Shown: positions 58,169-64,000 of the stretch, one piece after another
Layout: each line of letters opens with the position of its first letter
How positions within the stretch are numbered: position 1 is the first letter of the stretch
Assembly (NCBI RefSeq): GCF_009429125.1
Contig: NZ_CP045529.1
Coordinates: 3,534,001-3,598,000 of the forward strand
Source: Luteimicrobium xylanilyticum
GTDB lineage: Bacteria; Actinomycetota; Actinomycetes; Actinomycetales; Cellulomonadaceae
Direction: 5' to 3'
DNA length: 64,000 bases
The notes under the pieces: generated by a model
Database searches by the model: none
The model's input: only the letters and a program-made list of their open reading frames with translations
Told to the model about the DNA's origin: nothing
Program-made: the position numbers and the translations under genes

Positions 58169-59398
58169 GGCCGCCGCGCGGGCGGGCAGCCGCGCCTCGA
58201 GGACGAAGCCGCCGTCCGGCGTCGGACCCGAGCGCAGCTCACCGCCCAGCCCGGCGACCCGCCCGCGCAGCCCCGCGAGCCCACGGCCTCCGCCGGCCAC
58301 CGGGGGCGCCGACCCGGCCGTGTGGCCGTCGGTCCTCACCTCGACGCTCACCCCGGCGTCGTCGTGCCGGACCCGGACGGTGGTGCGCGAGCCCGCGGCA
58401 TGCTTGACGGCGTTCGTCAGGCCTTCCTGAACGACCCGGTACACCGCCAGCTCGGCCGCGGGACCGAGCCGGGCGCCCACGCCCTGCGCGGTGGCGCCGC
58501 CGTCGTCCAGCTCGACCTGCTGGCCGGCGGCACGCGCCCTGTCGACGAGGTCCCGCAGCCCCGCGAGCCCCGGGCTCCCGGGCGCGTCACCCCCCTCGCC
58601 CGCGTGCAGCAGACCGAGGAGCTGCCGCAGCTCGGCGAGCGCCTGACGGCCGGTCCCGCTGATCGCGACGAGGCTGTCGCGTGCCCGGTCCCGGGCGGCC
58701 GCGTCGTCGGGCGCCCCGGGCCGGAGGAGGACCTGGGTCGCGTCGGCCTGCACGACCATGGCCGTGACGTGGTGCGTGACGACGTCGTGCAGCTCGCGAG
58801 CGAGCCGCACGCGCTCGTCGACGACGGCGGCGGCCGCCTCCCTCCGACGGCGCTCGGTCTCGGCCGCGGCCCGCCACCGCATCCAGGACCCGGCGCCCCA
58901 GCAGAGCACGAGGACGAGCGCGAACGACACGAAGTCGACGAGATGGTCGGGCGACCGGCGCGCGTGCGCCACGAGGCAGAGCGCCGCATACGCCGTGACG
59001 GTGGCGACGGCGAGGAGGACGCGGCGCCGATCCTGGTACGCGCCCGCGCTGTACAGGGCGACGAGGAGGCCGAGCGACGCGACGGTCGGCGGGTAGCCGA
59101 CGGACTGGTCGACCGCGAAGGCCACGCCGATCACGGCCAGCGCCACGGCGGGCCGGGTGCGACGTAGCGCGAGCGGCAACGTCTGGAGCAGGACCAGGAG
59201 CACCCGCAGCGGACCCGCCCGGTGCTCCGGGAGCTCGGCGAACGCGATCCCCTGCAGCGCGACCCCCGGGACGTAGGCCGCGACGGCCAGCGCGACCGCG
59301 AGGACGCCGTCGCGCGCCGTGACCGGCCAGGTCCGCCACCGTTCGCGCAGCGCACCGACGGCCCCGCCCCGCCCTCCGGTACGCTCCCCCACGATCAC
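58160..59398 (-). CDS. sensor histidine kinase (NarL-type, HisKA_3)
   Basis: 412 residues from GTG 59396-59398. Four to five N-terminal membrane helices (about residues 25-170) lead to the HisKA_3 dimerisation domain with the phosphorylated His in RLARELHDVVTHHVTAMVVQA. A HATPase_c domain follows, with VVQEGLTNAVKHA (N-box) and GGGRGLAGLRGRVAGLGGEL (G-box). No extracellular sensor domain is seen, so it may sense the membrane. TAGGGT stands six bases before the GTG without an SD: a leaderless start. The cognate response regulator is divergent, 44 bases away. Confidence 0.92.
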   Translation of the reverse strand: MIVGERTGGRGGAVGALRERWRTWPVTARDGVLAVALAVAAYVPGVALQGIAFAELPEHRAGPLRVLLVLLQTLPLALRRTRPAVALAVIGVAFAVDQSVGYPPTVASLGLLVALYSAGAYQDRRRVLLAVATVTAYAALCLVAHARRSPDHLVDFVSFALVLVLCWGAGSWMRWRAAAETERRRREAAAAVVDERVRLARELHDVVTHHVTAMVVQADATQVLLRPGAPDDAAARDRARDSLVAISGTGRQALAELRQLLGLLHAGEGGDAPGSPGLAGLRDLVDRARAAGQQVELDDGGATAQGVGARLGPAAELAVYRVVQEGLTNAVKHAAGSRTTVRVRHDDAGVSVEVRTDGHTAGSAPPVAGGGRGLAGLRGRVAGLGGELRSGPTPDGGFVLEARLPARAAADA

Positions 59399-59442
59399 GC
59401 GGTCACCCTACTCAGAGACCGCACCCCGACCCGGGAGCGTCC

Positions 59443-60153
59443 ATGACCGACCCCGACCGCCCCGTCCGCGTGCTCGTCTGCGACGACCAGGCCCTCGTCC
59501 GTGCCGGCTACGCGACCATCTTCGCGGGGTACGGGTTCGACGTCGTCGGTGAGGCCGCCGACGGCGCCTCCGCGGTCCGGCTGGCCCGCGAGCGACACCC
59601 GGACGTCGTCGTGATGGACGTCCACATGCCCGGGGTCGACGGGATCGAGGCGACGCGCGTCCTGGCCGGTCCGGACGCCGCGACCCCGGCGAAGGTGCTG
59701 GTCGTGACGACGTTCCACACCGACGAGAACGTGTACGAGGCGCTGCGGGCGGGCGCGAGCGGCTTCCTGCTCAAGGACGCCACCCCGGACCAGCTCGTCG
59801 AGGCCGTCCGCACGGTCGCGGCCGGGGAGTCGCTCCTCGCCCCCAGCGTGACCCGGCAGCTCATCGGCCGGTACGCGACCCGGATCAAGCCCGCCGCCCC
59901 GACGTCCCCCGACGACGGCCCCCTGGCGGCGTTGGCGCCGCGCGAGCTCGAGGCGCTCACCCTGATCGCCCGCGGTCTGTCCAACGCGGAGATCGCCGAC
60001 GAGCTCGTCGTGAGCCGCGAGACCGTGAAGACGTACGTCTCGCGGATCCTCACCAAGCTGGACCTGCGCGACCGGGTCCAGGCCGTGGTCCTGGCGTACC
60101 GGCTGGGCCTGGTGTCCCCCGACGGGGACACCGGACTGTCCACCCGGGGGTGA
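59443..60153 (+). CDS. NarL/LuxR-type response regulator
   Basis: 236 residues. The receiver domain has the acidic pair D14-D15, phospho-acceptor Asp59 in VVVMDVHMPG, switch Thr in VVTTFHTDENVY and Lys in GFLLKDATPD. The LuxR HTH is ALAPRELEALTLIARGLSNAEIADELVVSRETVKTYVSRILTKL (C-terminal 60 residues, here abbreviated by segment). Partner of the divergent histidine kinase. Targets cannot be read from the sequence; the importer operon just upstream of the kinase and the DUF998 gene downstream are candidates. Confidence 0.93.
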   Translation: MTDPDRPVRVLVCDDQALVRAGYATIFAGYGFDVVGEAADGASAVRLARERHPDVVVMDVHMPGVDGIEATRVLAGPDAATPAKVLVVTTFHTDENVYEALRAGASGFLLKDATPDQLVEAVRTVAAGESLLAPSVTRQLIGRYATRIKPAAPTSPDDGPLAALAPRELEALTLIARGLSNAEIADELVVSRETVKTYVSRILTKLDLRDRVQAVVLAYRLGLVSPDGDTGLSTRG

Positions 60154-60189
60154 CGTCCCGCCGCGATGCCCGTTCGTAGCGTTGCGGGC

Positions 60190-60918
60190 ATGACGACGAC
60201 AACTCCCAGCACCCCTACCGCCGACCTGCGCCCCGCGGCCCGGAGCCGCGCACGCTTCTGGTCGTGGGCTGTCATCGCCACGCACGTCGCGTTCGTGGCC
60301 GCGTTCCTGATCGCCCGGACGTGGCAGGTCCCCGGCTACAGCGCGATCGACCACTCCGTCAGCGACATGTACGCGGTGACCGCGCCCCACGCCTGGTTCC
60401 TGCTCGTCGTGATCACCGCGGCGGGGATCGCGGCCGTCGGGTTCGTTGCCTTCTCGCTGTGGCCGGCCCTCCGCGGCGCCGGCGTCCCCGCGAAGATCGG
60501 TTGCGCGCTCCTCGCGCTGTCGGTGTTCGGGCTCGGGGACGTCCTCACGCCGTTCGAGCGGCTCGCGTGCCAGCGGGCCGACCCCTCGTGCTCGTCGTCC
60601 GACCAGGTCGCGAACTTCGGCGGCACCCTCGACAGCACCCTGACGACCGTCGGGCTCGTGGTCATGGTGGCGTCGGCGTTCGTGCTGGCGTCCGCGATGC
60701 GTCGGCTCCCGCGGTGGGCGTCGTGGGCGCGGCCGGCCCGCTGGTTCGGCGTCGTGCTCTTCGTGCTGCTCGCAGCGACCGGGATCTTCAGCTCCGACGG
60801 CCCCGGCGGCCTGTTCGAGCGGCTGACGGCGGCGTTCGGCGCGGCCGGGATCGTGGCGCTCGGCGTGGGCGTGCTGCGGGCCACGCGTCCGACGGCGCGG
60901 CTCACCCCGGCCGGCTGA
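60190..60918 (+). CDS. DUF998 membrane protein
   Basis: 242 residues from ATG 60190. About six hydrophobic helices: SWAVIATHVAFVAAFLIA, WFLLVVITAAGIAAVGFVAF, IGCALLALSVFGLGDVLT, TVGLVVMVASAFVLASAM, FGVVLFVLLAATGIF and AAGIVALGVGVL. The YSAIDHSVSDMYAVTAPHAW segment after helix 1 is the DUF998 hallmark. Two Cys (ACQRADPSC) lie in one loop and may form a disulfide outside. TAGCGT ends seven bases before the ATG and there is no SD, so the mRNA is likely leaderless. Function unknown. Confidence 0.8.
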   Translation: MTTTTPSTPTADLRPAARSRARFWSWAVIATHVAFVAAFLIARTWQVPGYSAIDHSVSDMYAVTAPHAWFLLVVITAAGIAAVGFVAFSLWPALRGAGVPAKIGCALLALSVFGLGDVLTPFERLACQRADPSCSSSDQVANFGGTLDSTLTTVGLVVMVASAFVLASAMRRLPRWASWARPARWFGVVLFVLLAATGIFSSDGPGGLFERLTAAFGAAGIVALGVGVLRATRPTARLTPAG

Positions 60919-61408
60919 GCCGGGCGAGGGCGCTCAGGTAGCGGTGGGCGATCGTCCGTTGCCCGAGGCGCCCGACCGGTCCGGCCGCGCGCAGCGGCCA
61001 CGCACGCGGCTGCGACCAGGCGGCGACGTCCCCACGGACGTCGCCGTCGTCGTCGAGCAGGACGGCGAAGCGCTCGGTGCCCTGCTCGACGTGGTCAGGC
61101 TCCGTGGCGTAGAGCACCCAGGCCTCCCGGTCGTCCCGGCCTGCGTCCACGACCCGGCAGGTTCCCCCCAGCGGGAGCGGGCCGAGCCCGACCCGGACGC
61201 GCACCCCCACCGTTGCCCGGGCCGGGGGACCACCCGAGGGGTCGCGCACGCGCACGCCCGCGCCGTCGTGCATGCGCCACGTCGCGATGGCGTCCGCCGC
61301 CCGCGCGAAGGCCCCGGCCCCGTGCCCGACGACGCCGCTCACGTGCAGCGCGCGGGCGCGCCCGAGCGGGGGTCCGGACCAGGCGGCGCGGGGGTCGGGC
61401 AGGATCAC
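60902..61408 (-). CDS. DUF1990 protein
   Basis: 168 residues from GTG 61406-61408, seven bases after a TAGCGT box (leaderless). The DUF1990 pattern is visible: GHGAGAFARAADAIATWRMHDGAGVRVR, VRVRVGLGPLPLGGTCRVVDAG, WVLYATEPDHVEQGTERFAVLLDDDGDV and the end RTIAHRYLSALARL. The fold is lipocalin/START-like (PYR/PYL-type), a cavity protein of unknown ligand. The gene overlaps DUF998 tail to tail by 17 bases and lies ten bases after the stop of the cysteine-desulfurase-like gene. Confidence 0.85.
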   Translation of the reverse strand: MILPDPRAAWSGPPLGRARALHVSGVVGHGAGAFARAADAIATWRMHDGAGVRVRDPSGGPPARATVGVRVRVGLGPLPLGGTCRVVDAGRDDREAWVLYATEPDHVEQGTERFAVLLDDDGDVRGDVAAWSQPRAWPLRAAGPVGRLGQRTIAHRYLSALARLSRPG

Positions 61409-61418
61409 ACCGGCGACG

Positions 61419-62864
61419 CTAGTCGAGCGCCGGACCGCAGCCCGCGGACTCCGCGATGAAACCCGCCGCGGCGGTCGCGACGAGCCCCGAGAGCCCCGAC
61501 GCCTCGGGCAGCGGGCGCGGGTCGTCCTCGACGACCCAGAGCCCGTCCACCACGGCGTAGCGCGCGGACGGCCCGTCGGTCACGAACGTCTCGAGCGCGG
61601 CGAGCAGGCGCTCGACCTCCTCGCCGGCCGTGCCCACACCGACGCTCGCGCGGATCGCGCCCGCCGCGTGGCCGAGGCGACGCAGCAGCGGGTGCGCGCA
61701 GAAGCGCCCGTCGCGCACGCCGATGCCGTGCTCGGCCGACAGATAGGCGGCAACGAGGCCCGGGTCGTGGTCGTCGACCGAGAACGTCACGACGCCGACC
61801 GGGTCGACGGCGTCCTCCCACACCCGCACGACGCGCACGCCGGGGACGGCCTCGAGCCCGGCGACGAGCCGTTCGCGCAGCGCACGCTCGTGCTCGACCA
61901 GCGCCTCCGGGTCGAGGGCTCCGAGAGTGCCGCAGGCCGCCGCGAGCGCGACCGCTCCCAGGACGTTGGGCGACCCCGCCTCGTGACGCGCAGGCGCGGT
62001 CTGCCACACGACGTCGTCGACCGTGACGTTGCGGACGGCTCCGCCGCCGGCCAGGTAGGGCGTGCCTGCGTCGAGCCAGTCGCGCCGCCCCACGAGCGCT
62101 CCGGCGCCGTACGGCGCGTAGGTCTTGTGGCCGGAGAACGCGACGTAGTCGACGCCCGACGCCGCGAGCGAGAAGCGGCGGTGCGGGACGAGCTGGGCGC
62201 CGTCGAGGAACAGGCGGGCCCCGGCGTCGTGCGCGAGCGCGACCAGCTCCGCGACGGGCAGCGACTCCCCGGTGACGTTGGACGCCCCGGTCACCGCGAC
62301 CAGCGCGTACGGGTCGCCGGCCGAGCGTGCCCCGGCGAGCTCGCCGCGCAGCGCGTCGAGGGTCGCGGCGACGCTCGGCGCCGCCTGGACCGTCGTGGCG
62401 CGCACCGCCGCGCCGCTCACCCCGCGCCACGGCAGGAGGTTCGCGTGGTGCTCGGTGTCGAGGACGAGCACCCGCCCGGGCGCTCCCGACGCGGCCGCCG
62501 GCACGCACCCGGCGAGCAGGTTGGTCGCGTCGGTGGTGTTGCGGACGACGACCGTGACGTCGTCGGCCCGGGCGCCCACGAACGCCCCGATCCCCTGACG
62601 GGACGCCTCGTAGAGCGCGGTCGAGACCTGCGAGAGGTAGCCCGCGCCGCGGTGCACGCTCGCGTACAGCGGCAGGACCTCGGCGACCCGGTCCGCGACC
62701 GAACGCAGCGCAGGCGCGGACGCAGCGACGTCGAGGTTCGCGTACGGGACGCTGCGGCCGTCGACGAGCGGGACAAGCGTGTCGGAGCCGACGACGGGCA
62801 GCAGCGGCCCGGCGGTGGCCGGTGCCACGGGCGTCGGACAGGTCAGGGTGTCGGTGGTCGTCAT
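61419..62864 (-). CDS. class V aminotransferase, cysteine-desulfurase-like
   Basis: 481 residues from ATG 62862-62864 (SD AGGAGG, spacing four). PLP enzyme of the SufS/CsdA fold: Schiff-base Lys247 in FSGHKTYAPYGAGALVG, LDGAQLVPHR, LDTEHHANLLPW, and HRGAGYLSQVSTALYEASR near the N-terminus. Cys389 in VRDGRFCAHP occupies the place of the catalytic Cys of SufS, so desulfuration of cysteine or a related beta-C-S lyase reaction is plausible. The last 50 residues form an extra tail after the normal end. A SAM-IV riboswitch controls it, which ties it to sulfur supply rather than Fe-S assembly. Confidence 0.88.
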   Translation of the reverse strand: MTTTDTLTCPTPVAPATAGPLLPVVGSDTLVPLVDGRSVPYANLDVAASAPALRSVADRVAEVLPLYASVHRGAGYLSQVSTALYEASRQGIGAFVGARADDVTVVVRNTTDATNLLAGCVPAAASGAPGRVLVLDTEHHANLLPWRGVSGAAVRATTVQAAPSVAATLDALRGELAGARSAGDPYALVAVTGASNVTGESLPVAELVALAHDAGARLFLDGAQLVPHRRFSLAASGVDYVAFSGHKTYAPYGAGALVGRRDWLDAGTPYLAGGGAVRNVTVDDVVWQTAPARHEAGSPNVLGAVALAAACGTLGALDPEALVEHERALRERLVAGLEAVPGVRVVRVWEDAVDPVGVVTFSVDDHDPGLVAAYLSAEHGIGVRDGRFCAHPLLRRLGHAAGAIRASVGVGTAGEEVERLLAALETFVTDGPSARYAVVDGLWVVEDDPRPLPEASGLSGLVATAAAGFIAESAGCGPALD

Positions 62865-62881
62865 GGTGCCTCCTGGGTCCA

Positions 62882-63043
62882 GGGGGCGCGGCCGTCGGCC
62901 GCCCCCGCGCTTGCCCGACGCCGCCGCGGCGTGGGCCTGGTCGTCACCCGGGGCACCCCGCCGCAGGAGGAGGGTTGCCGGCCAGCAAGCCGGGGCTGTG
63001 CGCGACCGACGGACGTCGGACGAGCGGCTGGCGCTCATGACCT
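62882..63043 (-). promoter_or_regulatory. SAM-IV riboswitch with downstream hairpin
   Basis: Minus strand: P1 GGTCATGAG ... GACGACC; P2 GCCAGC with GCTGGC; CGGCAACCCTCC; P3 ending GCGGCGGGGTGCCCCGGGTG; P5 hairpin ACGCCG/CGGCGT (62936-62913). This is a near-textbook SAM-IV aptamer (62913-63043). It is followed by a stem GGGGGC/GCCCCC with inner GGCC/GGCC (62906-62882), placed just before the SD. That stem is the likely expression platform, acting on transcription or on SD access. Confidence 0.92.
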
Positions 63044-63050
63044 GGCGTCC

Positions 63051-63080
63051 ATGCTCCGCGAGCAAGGCGAGGAGTGTCAA
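63051..63080 (-). promoter_or_regulatory. promoter of the cysteine-desulfurase-like gene
   Basis: Minus strand -35 TTGACA (63080-63075), 18-bp spacer, weak -10 GAGCAT (63056-63051). The predicted start near 63044 coincides with the first base of the SAM-IV P1 stem, as in the other SAM-IV transcript. Confidence 0.65.
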
Positions 63081-63128
63081 CGGCCGGGCGGAACGTCTCG
63101 CGATGTGGGACACCGTGGGTGGCGCGCG

Positions 63129-63273
63129 TACGATCGCAAGGTCCATCCGGAGCGGCCGAGTGACGTGGCACGACGACGCCGCAGCAACCCGCGGACCCGT
63201 CGCCCCCCTAGGCGCGGGCCCGGCCGAGGGTGCTAACGCCACGACCGATGGGGCGCGTCGTGCGCGACGCGCC
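63129..63273 (+). promoter_or_regulatory. promoter and SAM-I (S-box) riboswitch of rhodanese-metZ
   Basis: -10 TACGAT (63129-63134), with start near 63141. Aptamer 63141-63253: P1 CCATC with GATGG; P2 GCGGC with GCCGC around GAGTGACGTGGCACGACGAC; GCAACC; a P3 of GCGGACCCG/CGCGGGCC type; then GGGTGCTAACGCC. The loop GTGGC can pair with GCCAC downstream, as the S-box pseudoknot does. A 9-bp hairpin GGCGCGTCG/CGACGCGCC (63252-63273) abuts the SD GGAGGAGG and shares bases with P1, suggesting competition between the two. Class SAM-I is most likely; a SAM-I/IV variant is possible. Confidence 0.82.
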
Positions 63274-63285
63274 GGAGGAGGCCTC

Positions 63286-63717
63286 ATGAGCGTGACCGCC
63301 CGACCCGCCGACGGGTATGCCGGCGACATCACCCCCCAGCAGGCCTGGGACCTGCTGCGCGACGACCCGTCCGCCGTCCTCGTCGACGTGCGCACCGACG
63401 GTGAGTGGCGCACGATCGGCGTCCCCGACACCGCCGAGCTCGGCAAGGAGACCGTGTTCGACGAGTGGGTCACCAACGACGGCCGCCCCAACCCGGCGTT
63501 CCTCGACGCGCTCCAGGCCGCGGGCGTCGAGGGCGGCCCCGTCGTGTTCCTGTGCCGCTCCGGCCAGCGTTCCATCGGCGCCGCGCGGCTCGCCACGCAG
63601 GCCGGGATCGGCCCCTCGTACAACGTCCTCGAGGGCTTCGAGGGCGCTCCCGGGCTCGACGGCGTCCGCAACCGTGAGGGTTGGAAGGTCGCCGGACTCC
63701 CCTGGAAGCAGCAGTGA
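63286..63717 (+). CDS. rhodanese-like sulfurtransferase
   Basis: 143 residues from ATG 63286 (SD GGAGGAGG). Single rhodanese domain: TPQQAWDLLRDDPSAVLVDVRTDGEW, the active-site loop CRSGQRS with Cys90, and GFEGAPGLDGVRNREGWKVAGLPW at the end. Such stand-alone rhodaneses directly upstream of O-succinylhomoserine sulfhydrylase are thought to deliver sulfane sulfur for homocysteine synthesis. It overlaps metZ by GTGA, so the two are made together under the S-box riboswitch. Confidence 0.93.
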   Translation: MSVTARPADGYAGDITPQQAWDLLRDDPSAVLVDVRTDGEWRTIGVPDTAELGKETVFDEWVTNDGRPNPAFLDALQAAGVEGGPVVFLCRSGQRSIGAARLATQAGIGPSYNVLEGFEGAPGLDGVRNREGWKVAGLPWKQQ

Positions 63718-64000
63718 GCCCGTCGCCGCTGCCCGAGGGCGGCATCCCCACCGGCCCCCGCGCCAACGAGGTCCTCTTCGGCGGCTCCGGCCGCGGCCCG
63801 CTGCCCGCGACCGCGCGTCCCGCGACCCTCGCGGTGCGCGGCGGCCACCGCCGCTCCGACTACGCCGAGACCTCCGAGGGCCTGTTCCTCACCCAGGGCT
63901 ACGTCTACGACTCGGCCGCCGACGCCGAGGCCGCCTTCAAGGGCGAGCAGGAGCGGTTCGTCTACTCCCGCTACGGCAACCCGACCGTGCACACGTTCGA
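63714..64000 (+). CDS. metZ: O-succinylhomoserine sulfhydrylase, N-terminal part
   Basis: The first 95 codons from GTG 63714; the gene continues beyond the window. After a short variable stretch come ATLAVRGGHRRSDYAETSEGLFLTQGYVYDSAADAEAAF and FVYSRYGNPTVHTF, the N-terminal signature of Cys/Met-metabolism PLP enzymes of the MetZ type. It condenses O-succinyl (or O-acetyl) homoserine with sulfide to homocysteine. The PLP lysine lies outside the window. Coupling to a rhodanese and control by a SAM-I riboswitch fit methionine synthesis. Confidence 0.9.
   Translation, partial: MSPSPLPEGGIPTGPRANEVLFGGSGRGPLPATARPATLAVRGGHRRSDYAETSEGLFLTQGYVYDSAADAEAAFKGEQERFVYSRYGNPTVHTF

Noticed and set aside
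1-64000. tRNA, rRNA, CRISPR, prophage or transposon genes
   Set aside because: Reading both strands I found no sequence that supports any of these.

Overview
The window is high-GC DNA (well over 70 % by eye) from an actinomycete. GTG starts, ATGA/GTGA overlaps, leaderless regulator genes, SAM-IV riboswitches and the protein styles (DUF1684, DUF2599, stand-alone PurL, secreted sedolisin) suggest a Micrococcales-type soil actinomycete, perhaps Cellulomonas/Cellulosimicrobium-like. That placement is inference. I see no rRNA, tRNA, CRISPR array, insertion sequence or prophage; it reads as ordinary chromosome.

Layout. (1) 15049-860, minus strand: a twelve-cistron organosulfur-scavenging operon. 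It has its own promoter, a SAM-IV riboswitch and a 36-codon leader peptide. These are followed by five luciferase-like FMNH2-dependent monooxygenases (one fused to a rhodanese domain), a DUF1684 protein, two GNAT acetyltransferases and a complete Dpp/Opp-type ABC importer. It ends at a perfect 48-bp palindrome that also carries the leaderless promoter/operator of the next gene pair, a TetR regulator and an MFS exporter. (2) 15.1-23.3 kb: a small hypothetical, an EEP-family phosphodiesterase, a TetR/DHA2-exporter divergent pair, a TrmB-LuxR regulator facing a secreted S53 peptidase, and a hypothetical. (3) 23.3-33.2 kb: purL, a secreted parallel beta-helix protein with an apparent C-terminal frameshift, the lactate-utilisation operon lutABC, and a CPA2 antiporter. 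(4) 33.3-44.2 kb: TetR/epimerase, a SigJ/ECF41-type sigma factor with a perfect ECF41 promoter in front of a carboxymuconolactone-decarboxylase-like gene, a PadR/DrrAB exporter, Nudix, a DUF2599 lipoprotein, DUF4267, cupin/MarR and LysR/EamA. (5) 44.2-51 kb: a beta-oxidation locus (TetR plus acyl-CoA oxidase on one strand; thiolase, FabG4-like reductase and MaoC hydratase on the other). (6) 51-61.4 kb: pentapeptide protein, RimL-type GNAT, a second Dpp-type importer whose inner permease is fused in frame to a double ATPase, a NarL-type two-component pair, DUF998 and DUF1990. (7) 61.4-64 kb: a second sulfur node. A cysteine-desulfurase-like gene behind a second SAM-IV riboswitch is divergent from a rhodanese-metZ operon behind a SAM-I (S-box) riboswitch.

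How it fits together: three SAM-sensing leaders of two classes tie the two ends of the window into one sulfur regulon. The large operon would import and oxidatively break C-S bonds of organosulfur compounds when SAM is low. The right-hand node would handle sulfane sulfur and homocysteine/methionine synthesis. The substrates of the large operon are unknown; the GNAT plus monooxygenase plus peptide-type importer combination resembles the cysteine S-conjugate pathway of Bacillus, but no deacetylase is visible.
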